Shown here piece after piece: positions 19,607 through 28,647 of a DNA stretch of 64,000 nucleotides. Source of the stretch: Curvibacter lanceolatus ATCC 14669. Its GTDB lineage: Bacteria; Pseudomonadota; Gammaproteobacteria; Burkholderiales; Burkholderiaceae_C. Within the stretch, counting starts at the first letter, position 1; each line of letters starts with the position of its first letter. The translations under genes and the position numbers were made by a program. A model generated the notes under the pieces. The model worked only from the letters and a program-made list of their open reading frames with translations. It searched no databases and had not been told where the DNA came from. The stretch spans positions 62,001 through 126,000 of the forward strand of contig NZ_KB906267.1 in NCBI RefSeq assembly GCF_000381265.1. Direction: 5' to 3'.

Positions 19607-20167
19607 TCAAGGCCCTGGCCCCGCGACGGGATAGGGCGCCGCCCCCTCGGAACCGACCCGCCACTGCCCAATGACCGCTTCGACATCGTCAATGCCCTGG
19701 ATGGCCTGTTCGATCGCCCTGCCCTGCGCCTCAGAGCCCACACAGCCCAGCACGAACACCCAACGGTGCTGACCGAGAACCCAGAGGCTGGTGCCCGCAA
19801 AACGCTCGTCCTGCTGCGCGAACAAGCGCACCCTGGGGATGATCTCGGCGTCGTACAGATAGGCGTTGGGCAGGCGGCAACGGCCCGAACGGTAGCAACT
19901 GGTGCCGCGCTCTGCGCGCCAGTGGGCGGACTCGCGGGCCTGAGCCGGGGTCTCCAAGGGAATGGCCGGCACGGGGCAGCCTGCGATCCCCTCGCTGATC
20001 TGTAAAAGAGGGTCGTCGGCGTGCCGGGTCTGCTGCGCGCCCACAGGCCTAACCCCAACCCCAAGCATGGCGGCCAGGCACAGCAAGCCGCCAAGGCGTC
20101 GCCCCTCTGCGTTGAACGCGGCCCGGCGCAAAGCCAACCCCACCCGCGCCATCAGAGTCCCACCCAT
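19607..20167 (-). CDS. BON-domain exported protein
   Basis: A 186-residue protein with an N-terminal hydrophobic segment (LGGLLCLAAMLGVGVRPVGA) ending in an Ala-X-Ala-like site, so it is probably exported. The C-terminal ~70 residues (ARVRLF-type strand, SLWVLGQHRWVFVLGCV, AIEQAIQGIDDVEAVIG) fit a BON domain, a module found in periplasmic and outer-membrane proteins that associate with lipids. A Cys pair in SCYRSGRCRL may form a disulfide. The ATG at 20167 follows AAGGGGAA; an in-frame ATG five codons later is also possible. Function beyond this is unknown. Confidence 0.7.
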   Translation of the reverse strand: MGGTLMARVGLALRRAAFNAEGRRLGGLLCLAAMLGVGVRPVGAQQTRHADDPLLQISEGIAGCPVPAIPLETPAQARESAHWRAERGTSCYRSGRCRLPNAYLYDAEIIPRVRLFAQQDERFAGTSLWVLGQHRWVFVLGCVGSEAQGRAIEQAIQGIDDVEAVIGQWRVGSEGAAPYPVAGPGP

Positions 20168-20408
20168 GTCTTCCCCTTGTCGGCCGACACGCTTGGCCTG
20201 GCCCTTGGAGCGCCCGCCAGAAGGCTAGCGGGCGTGCCGCCGCTGCGAAGGCCCCTCTTCGGGCTTGGCGCATCAAATTTGAACGCCCTGCGCGGCATCA
20301 GCCCCATTTGTGTTCGCCAATATTGAACAATGACGCAATAACATCTACTTACAATCAGAAAGCCCATCTTTGCACCGCAGACACCTGTCTGCCCATCAGG
20401 AGCCTCGC

Positions 20409-21164
20409 ATGATCCGTCGCCCATCTCTCAATACCCTGTCCGCCAGCCTGCTGGCCCTCGCTGCCTTCGCGGCACACGCCTCCGATGCCGCCCCCCACTG
20501 GGGCTACGCGGGTCATCACGGCGCCGCACACTGGGCGGAGATGGACCCGGCATTTGAAACCTGTGCCAAGGGTTCGCGCCAGAGCCCCATCGACATCAGC
20601 AGCACGGTCAAGGAAGCCTTGCCGGCGCTCGAATTCCAGTACGGCAGCGCGGCACCGACCCTGGTGAACAACGGTCACACAGTGCAAGTGAATGTACCCG
20701 CCGGCAGCAAACTGAGCGTGGGCGACAAGAGCTATGAACTGCTGCAATTCCATTTCCACACCCCCAGCGAAGAAACCTTGAAGGGACGCCACACCGCGAT
20801 GGTGGCTCACTTCGTGCACAAAAGCACCGCAGGTGAGTTGGGCGTGGTCGGTGTGCTGATCCAACCCGGCGTGCCCAACAAGGCTTTCGAGCCGGTGTTT
20901 GCCCACCTGCCGCGCCCGGGCGAGAAGATCACCGTCGAAGCGCTGGAAATCAAGCTGGCGGACATGCTGCCCACCAACCTGGGCTACTACGCCTTTGAAG
21001 GCTCGCTGACCACACCGCCTTGCTCTGAAGGGGTCAACTGGATGGTGCTCAAACAACCCATTACCTTGGCACCGGCTCAGATCAAGGCCTTCCGCCGTCT
21101 GTTCCCGGCCAATGCCCGGCCCGTGCAGCCCCTGCAGGGTCGGGTGGTGCGCGAAAGCCTCTGA
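20409..21164 (+). CDS. Periplasmic alpha-class carbonic anhydrase
   Basis: A 251-residue enzyme that interconverts CO2 and bicarbonate in the periplasm. The signal peptide (SASLLALAAFAAHASDA) is followed by HWGYAG, RQSPIDI, and the zinc ligands His115 and His117 in FHFHTPSEE and His134 in MVAHFVH. TTPPCSEGVNW is the other alpha-CA signature, and its Cys probably pairs with Cys52. All catalytic features look intact. The ATG at 20409 follows AGGAG. A TACAAT -10-like box lies at 20350-20355 without a well-spaced -35 box. Confidence 0.95.
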   Translation: MIRRPSLNTLSASLLALAAFAAHASDAAPHWGYAGHHGAAHWAEMDPAFETCAKGSRQSPIDISSTVKEALPALEFQYGSAAPTLVNNGHTVQVNVPAGSKLSVGDKSYELLQFHFHTPSEETLKGRHTAMVAHFVHKSTAGELGVVGVLIQPGVPNKAFEPVFAHLPRPGEKITVEALEIKLADMLPTNLGYYAFEGSLTTPPCSEGVNWMVLKQPITLAPAQIKAFRRLFPANARPVQPLQGRVVRESL

Positions 21165-21341
21165 ACCACGGTCCCCACTCACGAGGTGACAGCATGGGGG
21201 GCAGAACCCTCCCGGCCTGACACCTCGCATGGCGCCATGAACTGAGCGCAATCCGGTACAAGACGCCGGGCCCCCTGGCACCTATTCTTGCCTCGGGCCC
21301 GCCGCACGTTGCGGGGGCCAGACCGGACCCCAAGACACCCG

Positions 21342-21644
21342 ATGCCTACATCAGACCTGCACCAGCTTGCGGCCGCGCTGCCGCAACCTTGGCGCTCCCA
21401 CATCGTCGCGCGGCTGGGCCACAGCCAGCTCAAAGTGCTGCGCATGGACGGCCAGCCCGCCGAAGACGAGACCCACCCCTACGACGAAGCCTTTGTGGTG
21501 TTGGCAGGCGAACTCCGGTTGGTGGTTGCAGGGCAAGCCCTGCGTGTGCAAGCCGGCGAGCTCTACACGGTGGCCGCCGGCATTCCCCATGCGGTGGCCG
21601 CGGGCAGTTGGGGCACCCTGCTCATCATCGACCCAGCGGCTTGA
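21342..21644 (+). CDS. Small cupin-domain protein
   Basis: A 100-residue single-domain cupin. The first cupin motif region is THPYDEAFVVLAGELRLVV and the second is LYTVAAGIPHAVAAG, where the expected metal-binding His/Glu set is partly present (His in THPYDE, Glu in DEAF, His in IPHAV). Such proteins can bind small molecules or metals. It sits alone between the carbonic anhydrase and a convergent hydrolase. The start at 21342 fits the family; no strong Shine-Dalgarno is visible. No specific role can be inferred. Confidence 0.8.
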   Translation: MPTSDLHQLAAALPQPWRSHIVARLGHSQLKVLRMDGQPAEDETHPYDEAFVVLAGELRLVVAGQALRVQAGELYTVAAGIPHAVAAGSWGTLLIIDPAA

Positions 21645-21694
21645 ACCCACCGGACTGGGGCATCGGGACGGCAGTGGCCCTCACAGCGTCAGGA

Positions 21695-22897
21695 CTAGGC
21701 CTGCACCAGTGCCTCGACCAGCGCGGCGGTTTCTGCCACGCAGGCCTGGGCGATCGGCTCGGGCCAGGCACTTTGCAGCACCAGCACCCTGCGCGAGGCC
21801 GGGTGGATGTGGATCTGTTGGCCAAAAATACCCAGTGCCGCAAACAGCCCGGCACCGCGCTGACCGGGCGCGGGGGGCGGATCGCCAAAGGTCCACCATT
21901 GGTAGCCATAGCCCCGGGGGGCATAGCGGGGGATCTGCCCGGGTCGCAGGTGGGGGTGGCTGATCACGTCGGTCGAGTCGGCCACCCAATCCGGTGGCAG
22001 GACGTTGTGCCCGTCGATCACGCCCTGGTTCAGCATGAACTGCCCAAAGCGCCCGACGTCGCGCAATGTGGCATTCAGACCGCTGCCGGCGAACTCCAGC
22101 CCCTCCGGCGCATCGAGTTGCCACAGCGCGTCGCACTCCATGCCCAGCGGGCCCCACAGCTTGTCCGATAGATAGTCGCTGAGCGGGCGCCCCACGGCGG
22201 CGGCCAGAATCTCGCCCACCAGGTAGGTTTCACCGGTGCTGTAGTTGAAGCGCGTGCCCGGCTCGGCCACCCGCGGCAGAGCGGCCATGAACTCCAGCAC
22301 CCGCCCCTTCTGGCCGGCCGCCTGGGCGGCCAGCATGCGCCGGCGCTCGGATTGGGGGTCGAGGTAATCCTCGTTCCAGCCCACGCCGGAGCTCATCTGC
22401 AGCACCTGGCGGATGTTGACCTGCTCGTAGGCCGAGCCCGAGAGCTTGGGCACATGGTCGGTCACGGGCTGGTCCAGGCTCTGGATCAGGCCCTCGTGCA
22501 GGGCCATGCCCAGCAACACCGAAGAGATCGACTTGGCCACAGAAAACGACGGCCATCGGCTTTGGGCGTCGCGGCCCGCCGCATAGCGTTCCAGCCGCAC
22601 CTGCCCATCCTGCAGCAGCAAGAGACCGGTGCAGCGGTTGCGCTGCATGAACGCGTCGATGCCCCGGGTCTGCCCTTCATGGCGGTACTGGAGCGACAGG
22701 GCAGGCCCCTGCGGCAACGGCCGCACCTCGGGGCCACGGCGGACGCGGCGCGTGGGGTAGACGCGCTCCATCTGCCGGTAGCTGGTGAGCTGGACGTCTT
22801 CGGGCCAGGTCATCATGTCTTCAAAACGGCCTATTGGCGGCGGCACACCAGGCTCGTCAGGGCTCAGGAACCCGCAATGATCGGAAGCAGTGCGCAT
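21695..22897 (-). CDS. Serine hydrolase of the class C beta-lactamase / 6-aminohexanoate-dimer hydrolase family
   Basis: A 400-residue serine hydrolase. The catalytic SxxK is in SFSVAKS (Ser119, Lys122 counting from the first ATG), the Tyr motif is in FNYSTGETYLVGEI, and YGYQWW lies near the third active-site region. This pattern fits esterase/amidase members near NylB rather than classical AmpC enzymes. No signal peptide is evident, so it is probably cytoplasmic. The ATG at 22897 has no Shine-Dalgarno; the ATG at 22816 (MMTWPED), preceded by GAAG, may be the true start. It is convergent with the cupin gene and divergent from a lysR gene, which may regulate it. Confidence 0.87.
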   Translation of the reverse strand: MRTASDHCGFLSPDEPGVPPPIGRFEDMMTWPEDVQLTSYRQMERVYPTRRVRRGPEVRPLPQGPALSLQYRHEGQTRGIDAFMQRNRCTGLLLLQDGQVRLERYAAGRDAQSRWPSFSVAKSISSVLLGMALHEGLIQSLDQPVTDHVPKLSGSAYEQVNIRQVLQMSSGVGWNEDYLDPQSERRRMLAAQAAGQKGRVLEFMAALPRVAEPGTRFNYSTGETYLVGEILAAAVGRPLSDYLSDKLWGPLGMECDALWQLDAPEGLEFAGSGLNATLRDVGRFGQFMLNQGVIDGHNVLPPDWVADSTDVISHPHLRPGQIPRYAPRGYGYQWWTFGDPPPAPGQRGAGLFAALGIFGQQIHIHPASRRVLVLQSAWPEPIAQACVAETAALVEALVQA

Positions 22898-22995
22898 GGG
22901 TAGGTCAGGCAGCAGATGAAGAAGGCCAGATCATCCATCGCCGCATTTGATGATTCAAGCGCAAAATAATCATTCAATTTTTGCAATTTACTCAT
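22864..22995 (-). CDS. Doubtful 43-codon ORF with hydrophobic tail
   Basis: A short frame (MSKLQKLNDYFALESSNAAM..., ending PIIAGS) with a hydrophobic, Cys-containing second half and GAAGG nine bases before its ATG. It overlaps the longer start of the hydrolase in another frame and begins 16 bases from the divergent lysR start, so it would need a promoter inside lysR. It may be only AT-rich promoter DNA. Confidence 0.2.
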   Translation of the reverse strand: MSKLQKLNDYFALESSNAAMDDLAFFICCLTYPCALLPIIAGS

Positions 22996-23011
22996 ACAAA
23001 GACCTTCAAGC

Positions 23012-23914
23012 ATGGAAAGCCGCAAGTTGCAGCACTTTCTGGCGGTGTGCGAGCAGGGATCGATGCAGCGGGCGGCCGAGCATTGCCACCTGACCCAGTC
23101 GGCCCTGAGCCGCAGCCTGGCCGCGCTGGCCCAGGAATTGGGCGTGCCCTTGTTCGATGGCGGCAAACGCCGGCTTCAACCCAGCCGCTTCGGCCTGGCC
23201 TTGCTGGCCAAAGCCCAACGCCTGCTGGATGAGGAGCGTGAACTCAAGCGCGAACTGGCCCTGATGAACGCCGGGCTGGCTGGCGACTGCGCCATCGGCT
23301 TCAGCCCGACCCCGGCCGAGCTGGGCATGGCCCACTGCCTGGCCTGGCTGGCCGACCAGGCACCGCAGGTGCGCGCCCGCATGGCCGTCGGCAGAACCGA
23401 CGCCTTGCTCGAAGACCTGCGCCGGCATGTGTTGGACCTGGCGGTGGTGGACGCCAGCGCCATCCGCGACACCGATGGCCTCAGCATGGAGTTGCTGCCC
23501 CCACTGGAGGGGGGCTTCGTGTGCCGCGCCCAGCATCCGCTGAGCGCCCTGCCCCGGCCCAGCCTGGCTGACCTGCGCCCTTATGCCGTGGCCTGCTCTC
23601 CTTTGAGCGAGGCGTTTGAACGCGAGATCAGCCAATCCCTCGGCAAATTGCAGCCCAGCAGCCATTGGCCGAGCTTGCAGGCCGACAACTACCAGGCGCT
23701 CAAAAGCGCCACCCTGGCCTCCGACATGGTGCTGCTGGTGGCCCATGCGGTGGTGCGGGCCGAGCTGGACGACGGGCGCCTGATCGCCCTGCCCCGCCAC
23801 GCTCTGCCCACCCCCGTTGGCCGCTATGCCTTGGTGCGCACCACGCACCGGGTTCAACTGCCGGTGATGGCCTCTTTGTGTGACGTGCTGCGCCAGCGGC
23901 TGGCCCAGGCTTGA
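23012..23914 (+). CDS. LysR-family transcriptional regulator
   Basis: A 300-residue LysR-type regulator. The N-terminal winged helix-turn-helix is clear (LQHFLAVCEQGSMQRAAEHC, then LTQSALSRSLAALAQELGVPLFDGG). The rest is the periplasmic-binding-protein-like effector domain (GDCAIGFSPTPAELGM onwards). It is divergent from the serine hydrolase gene, the usual layout in which a LysR protein controls its neighbour and itself from the shared AT-rich interval (about 22,920-23,010). The effector is unknown. Confidence 0.93.
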   Translation: MESRKLQHFLAVCEQGSMQRAAEHCHLTQSALSRSLAALAQELGVPLFDGGKRRLQPSRFGLALLAKAQRLLDEERELKRELALMNAGLAGDCAIGFSPTPAELGMAHCLAWLADQAPQVRARMAVGRTDALLEDLRRHVLDLAVVDASAIRDTDGLSMELLPPLEGGFVCRAQHPLSALPRPSLADLRPYAVACSPLSEAFEREISQSLGKLQPSSHWPSLQADNYQALKSATLASDMVLLVAHAVVRAELDDGRLIALPRHALPTPVGRYALVRTTHRVQLPVMASLCDVLRQRLAQA

Positions 23915-23972
23915 ACCGAGGGCACTGGCCAGGCGCCGACACCCGCCTCAGGCGCAGCAACTCAAGCAACCA

Positions 23973-24767
23973 TTAGATAGGCACGCCCAGAATTAACTTG
24001 ATGACCGTTCTGTCGGTATTGGCGACAGCAGAGCCATAGGAACGCCCCACCCCCAGGTCGAAATCCCACCCACCCAGGTTGAAGTCGGCCACCACAAAGT
24101 TGCTGGTGGTGTGGGGCGATGCCACTGCCGCATTGCGATGCAAGAGGCCCAGGGTGTCGTAGCGTTCAAGACCCAGGCGCAGGTCACCTTGATCCTCGCC
24201 TGTCACCTGGTAGCTGAGTTTGTAGTCCAGCTCGGTCGACGAGGACTGCTGCGGATGGCTTCTGAAAGACCCATTGAGGTTGAAATTGACCCCTGCCAGC
24301 CAGGGCCCCTGGCGGTAGGTTTCAATGAACTTCAGCTGGGTGGAACTTTCATCGGGATCAAAGCGCTGGGCCAGGTGACCCACTTCCCAGTTGACGGCGA
24401 AATACCAAGGCGAATCGGCGGAAGGCGCACGGGGCCGCCACTTGAGCCGAACCTTGGCCCCATCGGTGACGGGGTGCCCATGTGAGATGTCCGGGGCCCC
24501 CGAACTCAGAACATACAGGCCGGCCTCCCAGTGGTTGTTGATGCCGTAACTCAGTTCAGGGGTGAGTCGCCACTGGCGAAAGGTGGGCGAGCCGGGCTGG
24601 GCCGAGGGCACCAGGTTGGTGTGCAGATCCAGGCCGAACTGGCCCGGCTCGGCAAATTCATCGAGGTAGACCTGGATCTCCTCAGGGGCCGCTTGACACA
24701 GCCCGGTGCTCACTGCAGCCGCTGTGACCAACATCCATTTCGCCAGGGGAAGCAGTTGTAGCCTCAT
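23973..24767 (-). CDS. Predicted outer-membrane beta-barrel protein
   Basis: A 264-residue protein with a signal peptide (MLVTAAAVSTGLCQAA, cleavage likely after the AA) and a mature part made of alternating amphipathic strands: WRLTPELSYGINNHWEAGLYVL, AKVRLKWRP, WYFAVNWEVGHL, GVNFNLNGSF and a final FNLGGWDFDLGVGRSYG...VIKLILGVPI. This is the pattern of a 10-12-stranded barrel. I do not recognise a characterised family. Local GC is a little lower than in neighbours. The gene precedes the acyltransferase's downstream end and appears to be monocistronic. Confidence 0.7.
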   Translation of the reverse strand: MRLQLLPLAKWMLVTAAAVSTGLCQAAPEEIQVYLDEFAEPGQFGLDLHTNLVPSAQPGSPTFRQWRLTPELSYGINNHWEAGLYVLSSGAPDISHGHPVTDGAKVRLKWRPRAPSADSPWYFAVNWEVGHLAQRFDPDESSTQLKFIETYRQGPWLAGVNFNLNGSFRSHPQQSSSTELDYKLSYQVTGEDQGDLRLGLERYDTLGLLHRNAAVASPHTTSNFVVADFNLGGWDFDLGVGRSYGSAVANTDRTVIKLILGVPI

Positions 24768-24986
24768 TCGGTAAGGTGCTCCATCGAAAAGAGAACAGAA
24801 AAGATCGAACGATCCTCAAGCCGGCCATCTGCCCGCCGGGAACCAGCATGCATCAAGCGGCAAATCCCAGGGATGTGCTGGGGTTCAAAGAAGGTCGGCT
24901 TGACGGTGAACAGCACACAGGTGTGCTCCTCAAAACAGGGCTGCGGCGAGATGGCGTCGCTCCGGCGCAACGGCCACCAGCCGATC

Positions 24987-26000
24987 TCAACGGCCGATCT
25001 TCAAAGCCAGCTCGTGCCCAAATTTGCGGCACGGCGTCTCTACCAGGCGACAGGACAGCTCCGCCACCACGAAACTCATGGTCAAGACTGCGACCCGGGC
25101 CCAGGGACTGGTCCACCCCAAGTTGTCGAATGTGGTCAGTATCAAGAAATGAAACAGATAGAGTGAGTAGCTGATTCGACCGATCCAGCGCATCGGCGGC
25201 GACTCCAGGAATTGGCGCACCATGTTCGGCCCCGTCTGAAAGACAACCAGTTCACAGAGCACCATAAAGAGGCCCAGGCCTTGCAGGCTGTACCTGAGGG
25301 TCTCACGAAAGGCCTCCGAACGGATCACAAAAGTCGCCAGCACCAGGGCCCCTCCCAGGTAAAACAACGGCATCTTTCTCAATCGCTCCAGGGCCCCCCC
25401 TTTGGAACCAGCCAGCACCGCCAAGAGACAGCCCCAGGCGATGGAATCAATTCTCGTATCCGTCGACAGGTAGGTTCGGTAGTGATCCACATTCAACTCG
25501 AAAACCAAATAGCCCCGCCATGCGAGCGTCAGAACGATGACCACCAGCAGCACGTTCAAAAGCCTCCGGCCCGCCAACATCATCAACGCCGGATACACCA
25601 TGTAGAAATGCTCCTCCACGGCCAGAGACCAGGTGATCACCAAGGGGGAGTTGGCGGCAGGCAGCGGATGAAACTCATGGTAGTTGGCGAAATACAGCAA
25701 AACCGCCAGCACGTCCGATCGGGGGATGGCCGAGCCCATCCAAAGCGCCAGGCCACAGGCTGTCAACAGCAGGAGAAGAAGCGCGGGATAAAGTCGAAAC
25801 ATCCGACGCACATAGAACTGCGCCATCGCCACGCCGTTGTGGGGCTCCGCCAGCATCATGCGGGTGATGATGAATCCTGAAATGAAAAAGAACAGGGTGA
25901 CACCAAATCCACCCGGTACCCAAGGCGTGACAACGTGGCTGACCAGGACGATCAGGATGGCGACAGCACGAAGACCATCAAGAATTGGGATGTATTTCAT
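24987..26000 (-). CDS. Membrane acyltransferase of the OafA/YrhL (acyltransferase 3) family
   Basis: A 337-residue integral membrane acyltransferase. The opening KYIPILDGLRAVAILIVLVSHVV contains the family's LDGLRA and the catalytic-type His. FYVRRMFRLYPALLLLLL (the RR/RxxR element) and WSLAVEEHFYMVYP (SLxVEEQFY-like) follow, with about ten membrane helices. Such enzymes O-acetylate or O-succinylate sugars on lipopolysaccharide, capsule or peptidoglycan. No polysaccharide operon is adjacent, so the acceptor is unknown. The start at 26000 gives the usual N-terminus; ATG at 26033, after a weak GAGAA, is an alternative. Confidence 0.9.
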   Translation of the reverse strand: MKYIPILDGLRAVAILIVLVSHVVTPWVPGGFGVTLFFFISGFIITRMMLAEPHNGVAMAQFYVRRMFRLYPALLLLLLTACGLALWMGSAIPRSDVLAVLLYFANYHEFHPLPAANSPLVITWSLAVEEHFYMVYPALMMLAGRRLLNVLLVVIVLTLAWRGYLVFELNVDHYRTYLSTDTRIDSIAWGCLLAVLAGSKGGALERLRKMPLFYLGGALVLATFVIRSEAFRETLRYSLQGLGLFMVLCELVVFQTGPNMVRQFLESPPMRWIGRISYSLYLFHFLILTTFDNLGWTSPWARVAVLTMSFVVAELSCRLVETPCRKFGHELALKIGR

Positions 26001-26363
26001 TGCTTGATGGACGGCACAGGCATCCCACTTCATAAAATTGTTCTCGAATTGCAATTGTCGCAAATCATGGCGTTCAACCCGGGCGCAAGACCGCAAAAGT
26101 GCGACCTGATAGGCCACGGGGCATTGCATCGGAGCGCACGATGTCCGCGCTCAACCCCACCCGCCGCAGCCTCAGGCGCAGATGCGCAAGAACGCATTCA
26201 TGAAGTGCTTGGCGACAGAAATATCCCCTCTGTCGCCCAACCGGCCTCTGCTCTAGGGCGAAGCAACACCCGATGCGAGCCCTTGCTCGGCGTCGAAATA
26301 TTTGAACCCTGCCCAGCGCCACGGCAAACCCCTCCGTTTTTCCTGCTATAGTTGAGGGCTTCC

Positions 26364-26454
<91 letters not shown>

Positions 26455-26460
26455 ATGCAA

Positions 26461-26492
26461 ACCCAAGTGACTCACGTCACTTGGGTTTTTTT
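26461..26492 (+). terminator. Intrinsic terminator of the tRNA-Ser gene
   Basis: An 11-base stem (ACCCAAGTGAC with GTCACTTGGGT) around a 4-base loop, followed by a run of T to 26492. The position just after the CCA shows the tRNA is transcribed alone. Confidence 0.93.
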
Positions 26493-26596
26493 GTGGGCAA
26501 ACATCCAACGTGCAGCTCAGCACACGGCGCCCTCATCAAGCCAACAGGGGCACAGGCGCAGATGCCTGACCGGCCGGTACCACGACCCGGCCCTCA

Positions 26597-28273
26597 TCAA
26601 CTCGCGCACTCTTGGAGCTGCATTGCCTCCCGCCCTTGCGTGGGCCCGCGCGTCTCGAGTTGGGGCAGGCCACTGGCCAGGCGGACCAGCCAGCCGGGCA
26701 CCTCCTCGGCAGGCATGGCCTTGGCAAACAGGTAGCCCTGCAGCTTGTGCAGCCCGATCTCACGCACCACGTCCAGCTCTTGCGGGGTTTCTATGCCTTC
26801 GGCCGTGACCTCCAGGTCGAAATCACGGGCAATCGCCAACACATGGCTCAGCAGGCGCTGCCGCCGAGAATCCACCAGCAGGTTTCGCACAAACAACCGA
26901 TCGCACTTGATGCCCCGGATGGGCAAATCGGCCAACATGGCCAGCGACGAATAGCCAGCACCGAAATCATCCATCACCACCGCGATGCCCACCCCGGCCA
27001 GCGCCCGCATGGCATCCAGCATGGGGGCGCCGCTGGCGATGATGGCGTGCTCGGTCAACTCCAGGGTGAGCTGCACGGGCTTCACTTCATGGGCATCCAG
27101 GGTCTGCGCAAGCCAGTGGTTGAAGCCGGGCTCCATCAGCGTGGTCGGAGACAGGTTCACTGACACCCTCAGGCCCAGCAGACCAGCACGGGCCCACCGT
27201 TCCATCTGCCCGATTGCCTGCTCGAGAATCAGGCGATCCACCAGCGTCGTCTTGCCCTGCAACTCGCACACCAGCAAAAAGACCTCGGGGTTGAGGCGCC
27301 CGAGCACTGGGTGCTGCAGACGCAGCAAAGCCTCAAAAGCTGGTGGCGGCCCCTTTTCCAATTGCACGATGGGTTGGAAATGCAAGACCAGCTGCTGCGC
27401 CATGAGCAACTCCGGCAAGTGATCGGCAATCAAGGCCATCTGCACATCGTGCTGCGGGTTGGCCTCGGGCGTAGCCACCCGCATCATCGACAGGCCTTGC
27501 CGCAGGCGCAACTGCAGCCCCTGATCCAGACGCAGATTGCCCATGTGCTCCAGCGCCACCACCAAGGCAAACAAGGCCACCACTCCGATCGCGCCAGCCT
27601 GGCCGCCCCCTGCCGCCGCCAGCATGGTCGGAGGAAAGGTGTTGATCAACAGGCAATGCAAGACCACGATGATCAAGCCCCCCATCAACACATCGGGCCA
27701 GCGCTGCATGACATGGCTGCGGATCAGCAAGCGCCGTTTGGCGACGCGGTGCCGAATGGACAAGCCCACGGTCAGGCACACCGCCACGCCGATGGAGGCC
27801 AGCAGCGGACCGGTCTCAACCTGCTGCAGGCTGGCGCCATAGCTCATGGCCAGTACGAAGTGCCCCGACAACATGCCCAGCGCCATGAAGGTGCCCGCCA
27901 CCGCCGTGCGCCTGCGGCTCACGCCGGAACTGAGCTCCGGCAACGTCAGCCGGGCGCTGGCGATCATCAACAGCAAGGCCAGCAGACCGTCATGCAGACT
28001 CGGCGACAAGCCATCCAGGTGCGGGTACATGAAGAAGCCCCCAATGTCCAACGCCCAAACGATGCAGCCGATGATCAACGCCGCATGCGACGCACTCAGG
28101 CGCCGATTGCCTGGATCGACCGACCAAGCCGTGTGCTCGACCAGACGATTGCACACATGCACCACCAGTGTCGCGAACACGGCAAAAAACAGCACGGGCA
28201 GCAGCGAGGGGTAGTCCGCCACCCGGGGCAGCATCACCCCCGCCACCCCGTGCAAATAATCATTGACGATCAT
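26597..28273 (-). CDS. 7TM (MHYT-like) EAL-domain cyclic-di-GMP phosphodiesterase
   Basis: A 558-residue protein. The N-terminal ~250 residues have about seven membrane helices (e.g. LLPVLFFAVFATLVVHVC, AALIIGCIVWALDIGGFFMY, MALGMLSGHFVLAMSYG, VLMGGLIIVVLHCLLI); His-containing turns in several helices suggest a degenerate MHYT-type sensor, although the exact Met-His-Tyr motif is absent. The C-terminal EAL domain is intact: FEALLRLQHP, VNLSPTTL, LELTE, DDFGAGYSS, KCDRLFV and TAEGIET. It should hydrolyse c-di-GMP. There is no GGDEF domain. The ATG at 28273 follows GGGTGAAG; the frame is open to a TTG at 28321. Confidence 0.9.
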   Translation of the reverse strand: MIVNDYLHGVAGVMLPRVADYPSLLPVLFFAVFATLVVHVCNRLVEHTAWSVDPGNRRLSASHAALIIGCIVWALDIGGFFMYPHLDGLSPSLHDGLLALLLMIASARLTLPELSSGVSRRRTAVAGTFMALGMLSGHFVLAMSYGASLQQVETGPLLASIGVAVCLTVGLSIRHRVAKRRLLIRSHVMQRWPDVLMGGLIIVVLHCLLINTFPPTMLAAAGGGQAGAIGVVALFALVVALEHMGNLRLDQGLQLRLRQGLSMMRVATPEANPQHDVQMALIADHLPELLMAQQLVLHFQPIVQLEKGPPPAFEALLRLQHPVLGRLNPEVFLLVCELQGKTTLVDRLILEQAIGQMERWARAGLLGLRVSVNLSPTTLMEPGFNHWLAQTLDAHEVKPVQLTLELTEHAIIASGAPMLDAMRALAGVGIAVVMDDFGAGYSSLAMLADLPIRGIKCDRLFVRNLLVDSRRQRLLSHVLAIARDFDLEVTAEGIETPQELDVVREIGLHKLQGYLFAKAMPAEEVPGWLVRLASGLPQLETRGPTQGREAMQLQECAS

Positions 28274-28647
28274 AAATTCTTCACCCCCATCGCGCTTCTC
28301 AATGGTCACCAGAGACGCCAATTAGAAGCTTCAGCGGACAAAGAAATGATTCGAGTCAATTATTTGACACTTTGTAACATTTAATGTTGCATTTTTGAAA
28401 CAACCCGATCAAAACCGATGCGGCACGACAAGGGCACAGACAGCAGCGATTGAGCGCATGCGGTCTAACTCCGCAGGAGCCTGCACAGGAGTCACCCGCA
28501 GCCTGGGCCCAGGACTTCACCCGATCATCAGACCCGCACGGCAACAAGGCTTGCCTCGGCAGACGATAATCAAGGGCTGCGCGCCACCCGCCCCGCGATG
28601 CGTGCAGCTCGACCCCTACGATCTGGAACGACCCCAAGGACCCCTTC
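28274..28647. other. Divergent intergenic region between the EAL gene and ilvD
   Basis: 374 bases with no gene. The part near the EAL gene (28340-28410) is AT-rich with a TTGACA box at 28364-28369 and a small palindrome AACATT-T-AATGTT (28376-28388), likely promoter or operator DNA. The ilvD-proximal 200 bases are GC-rich with no open leader peptide I could support. Confidence 0.6.
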
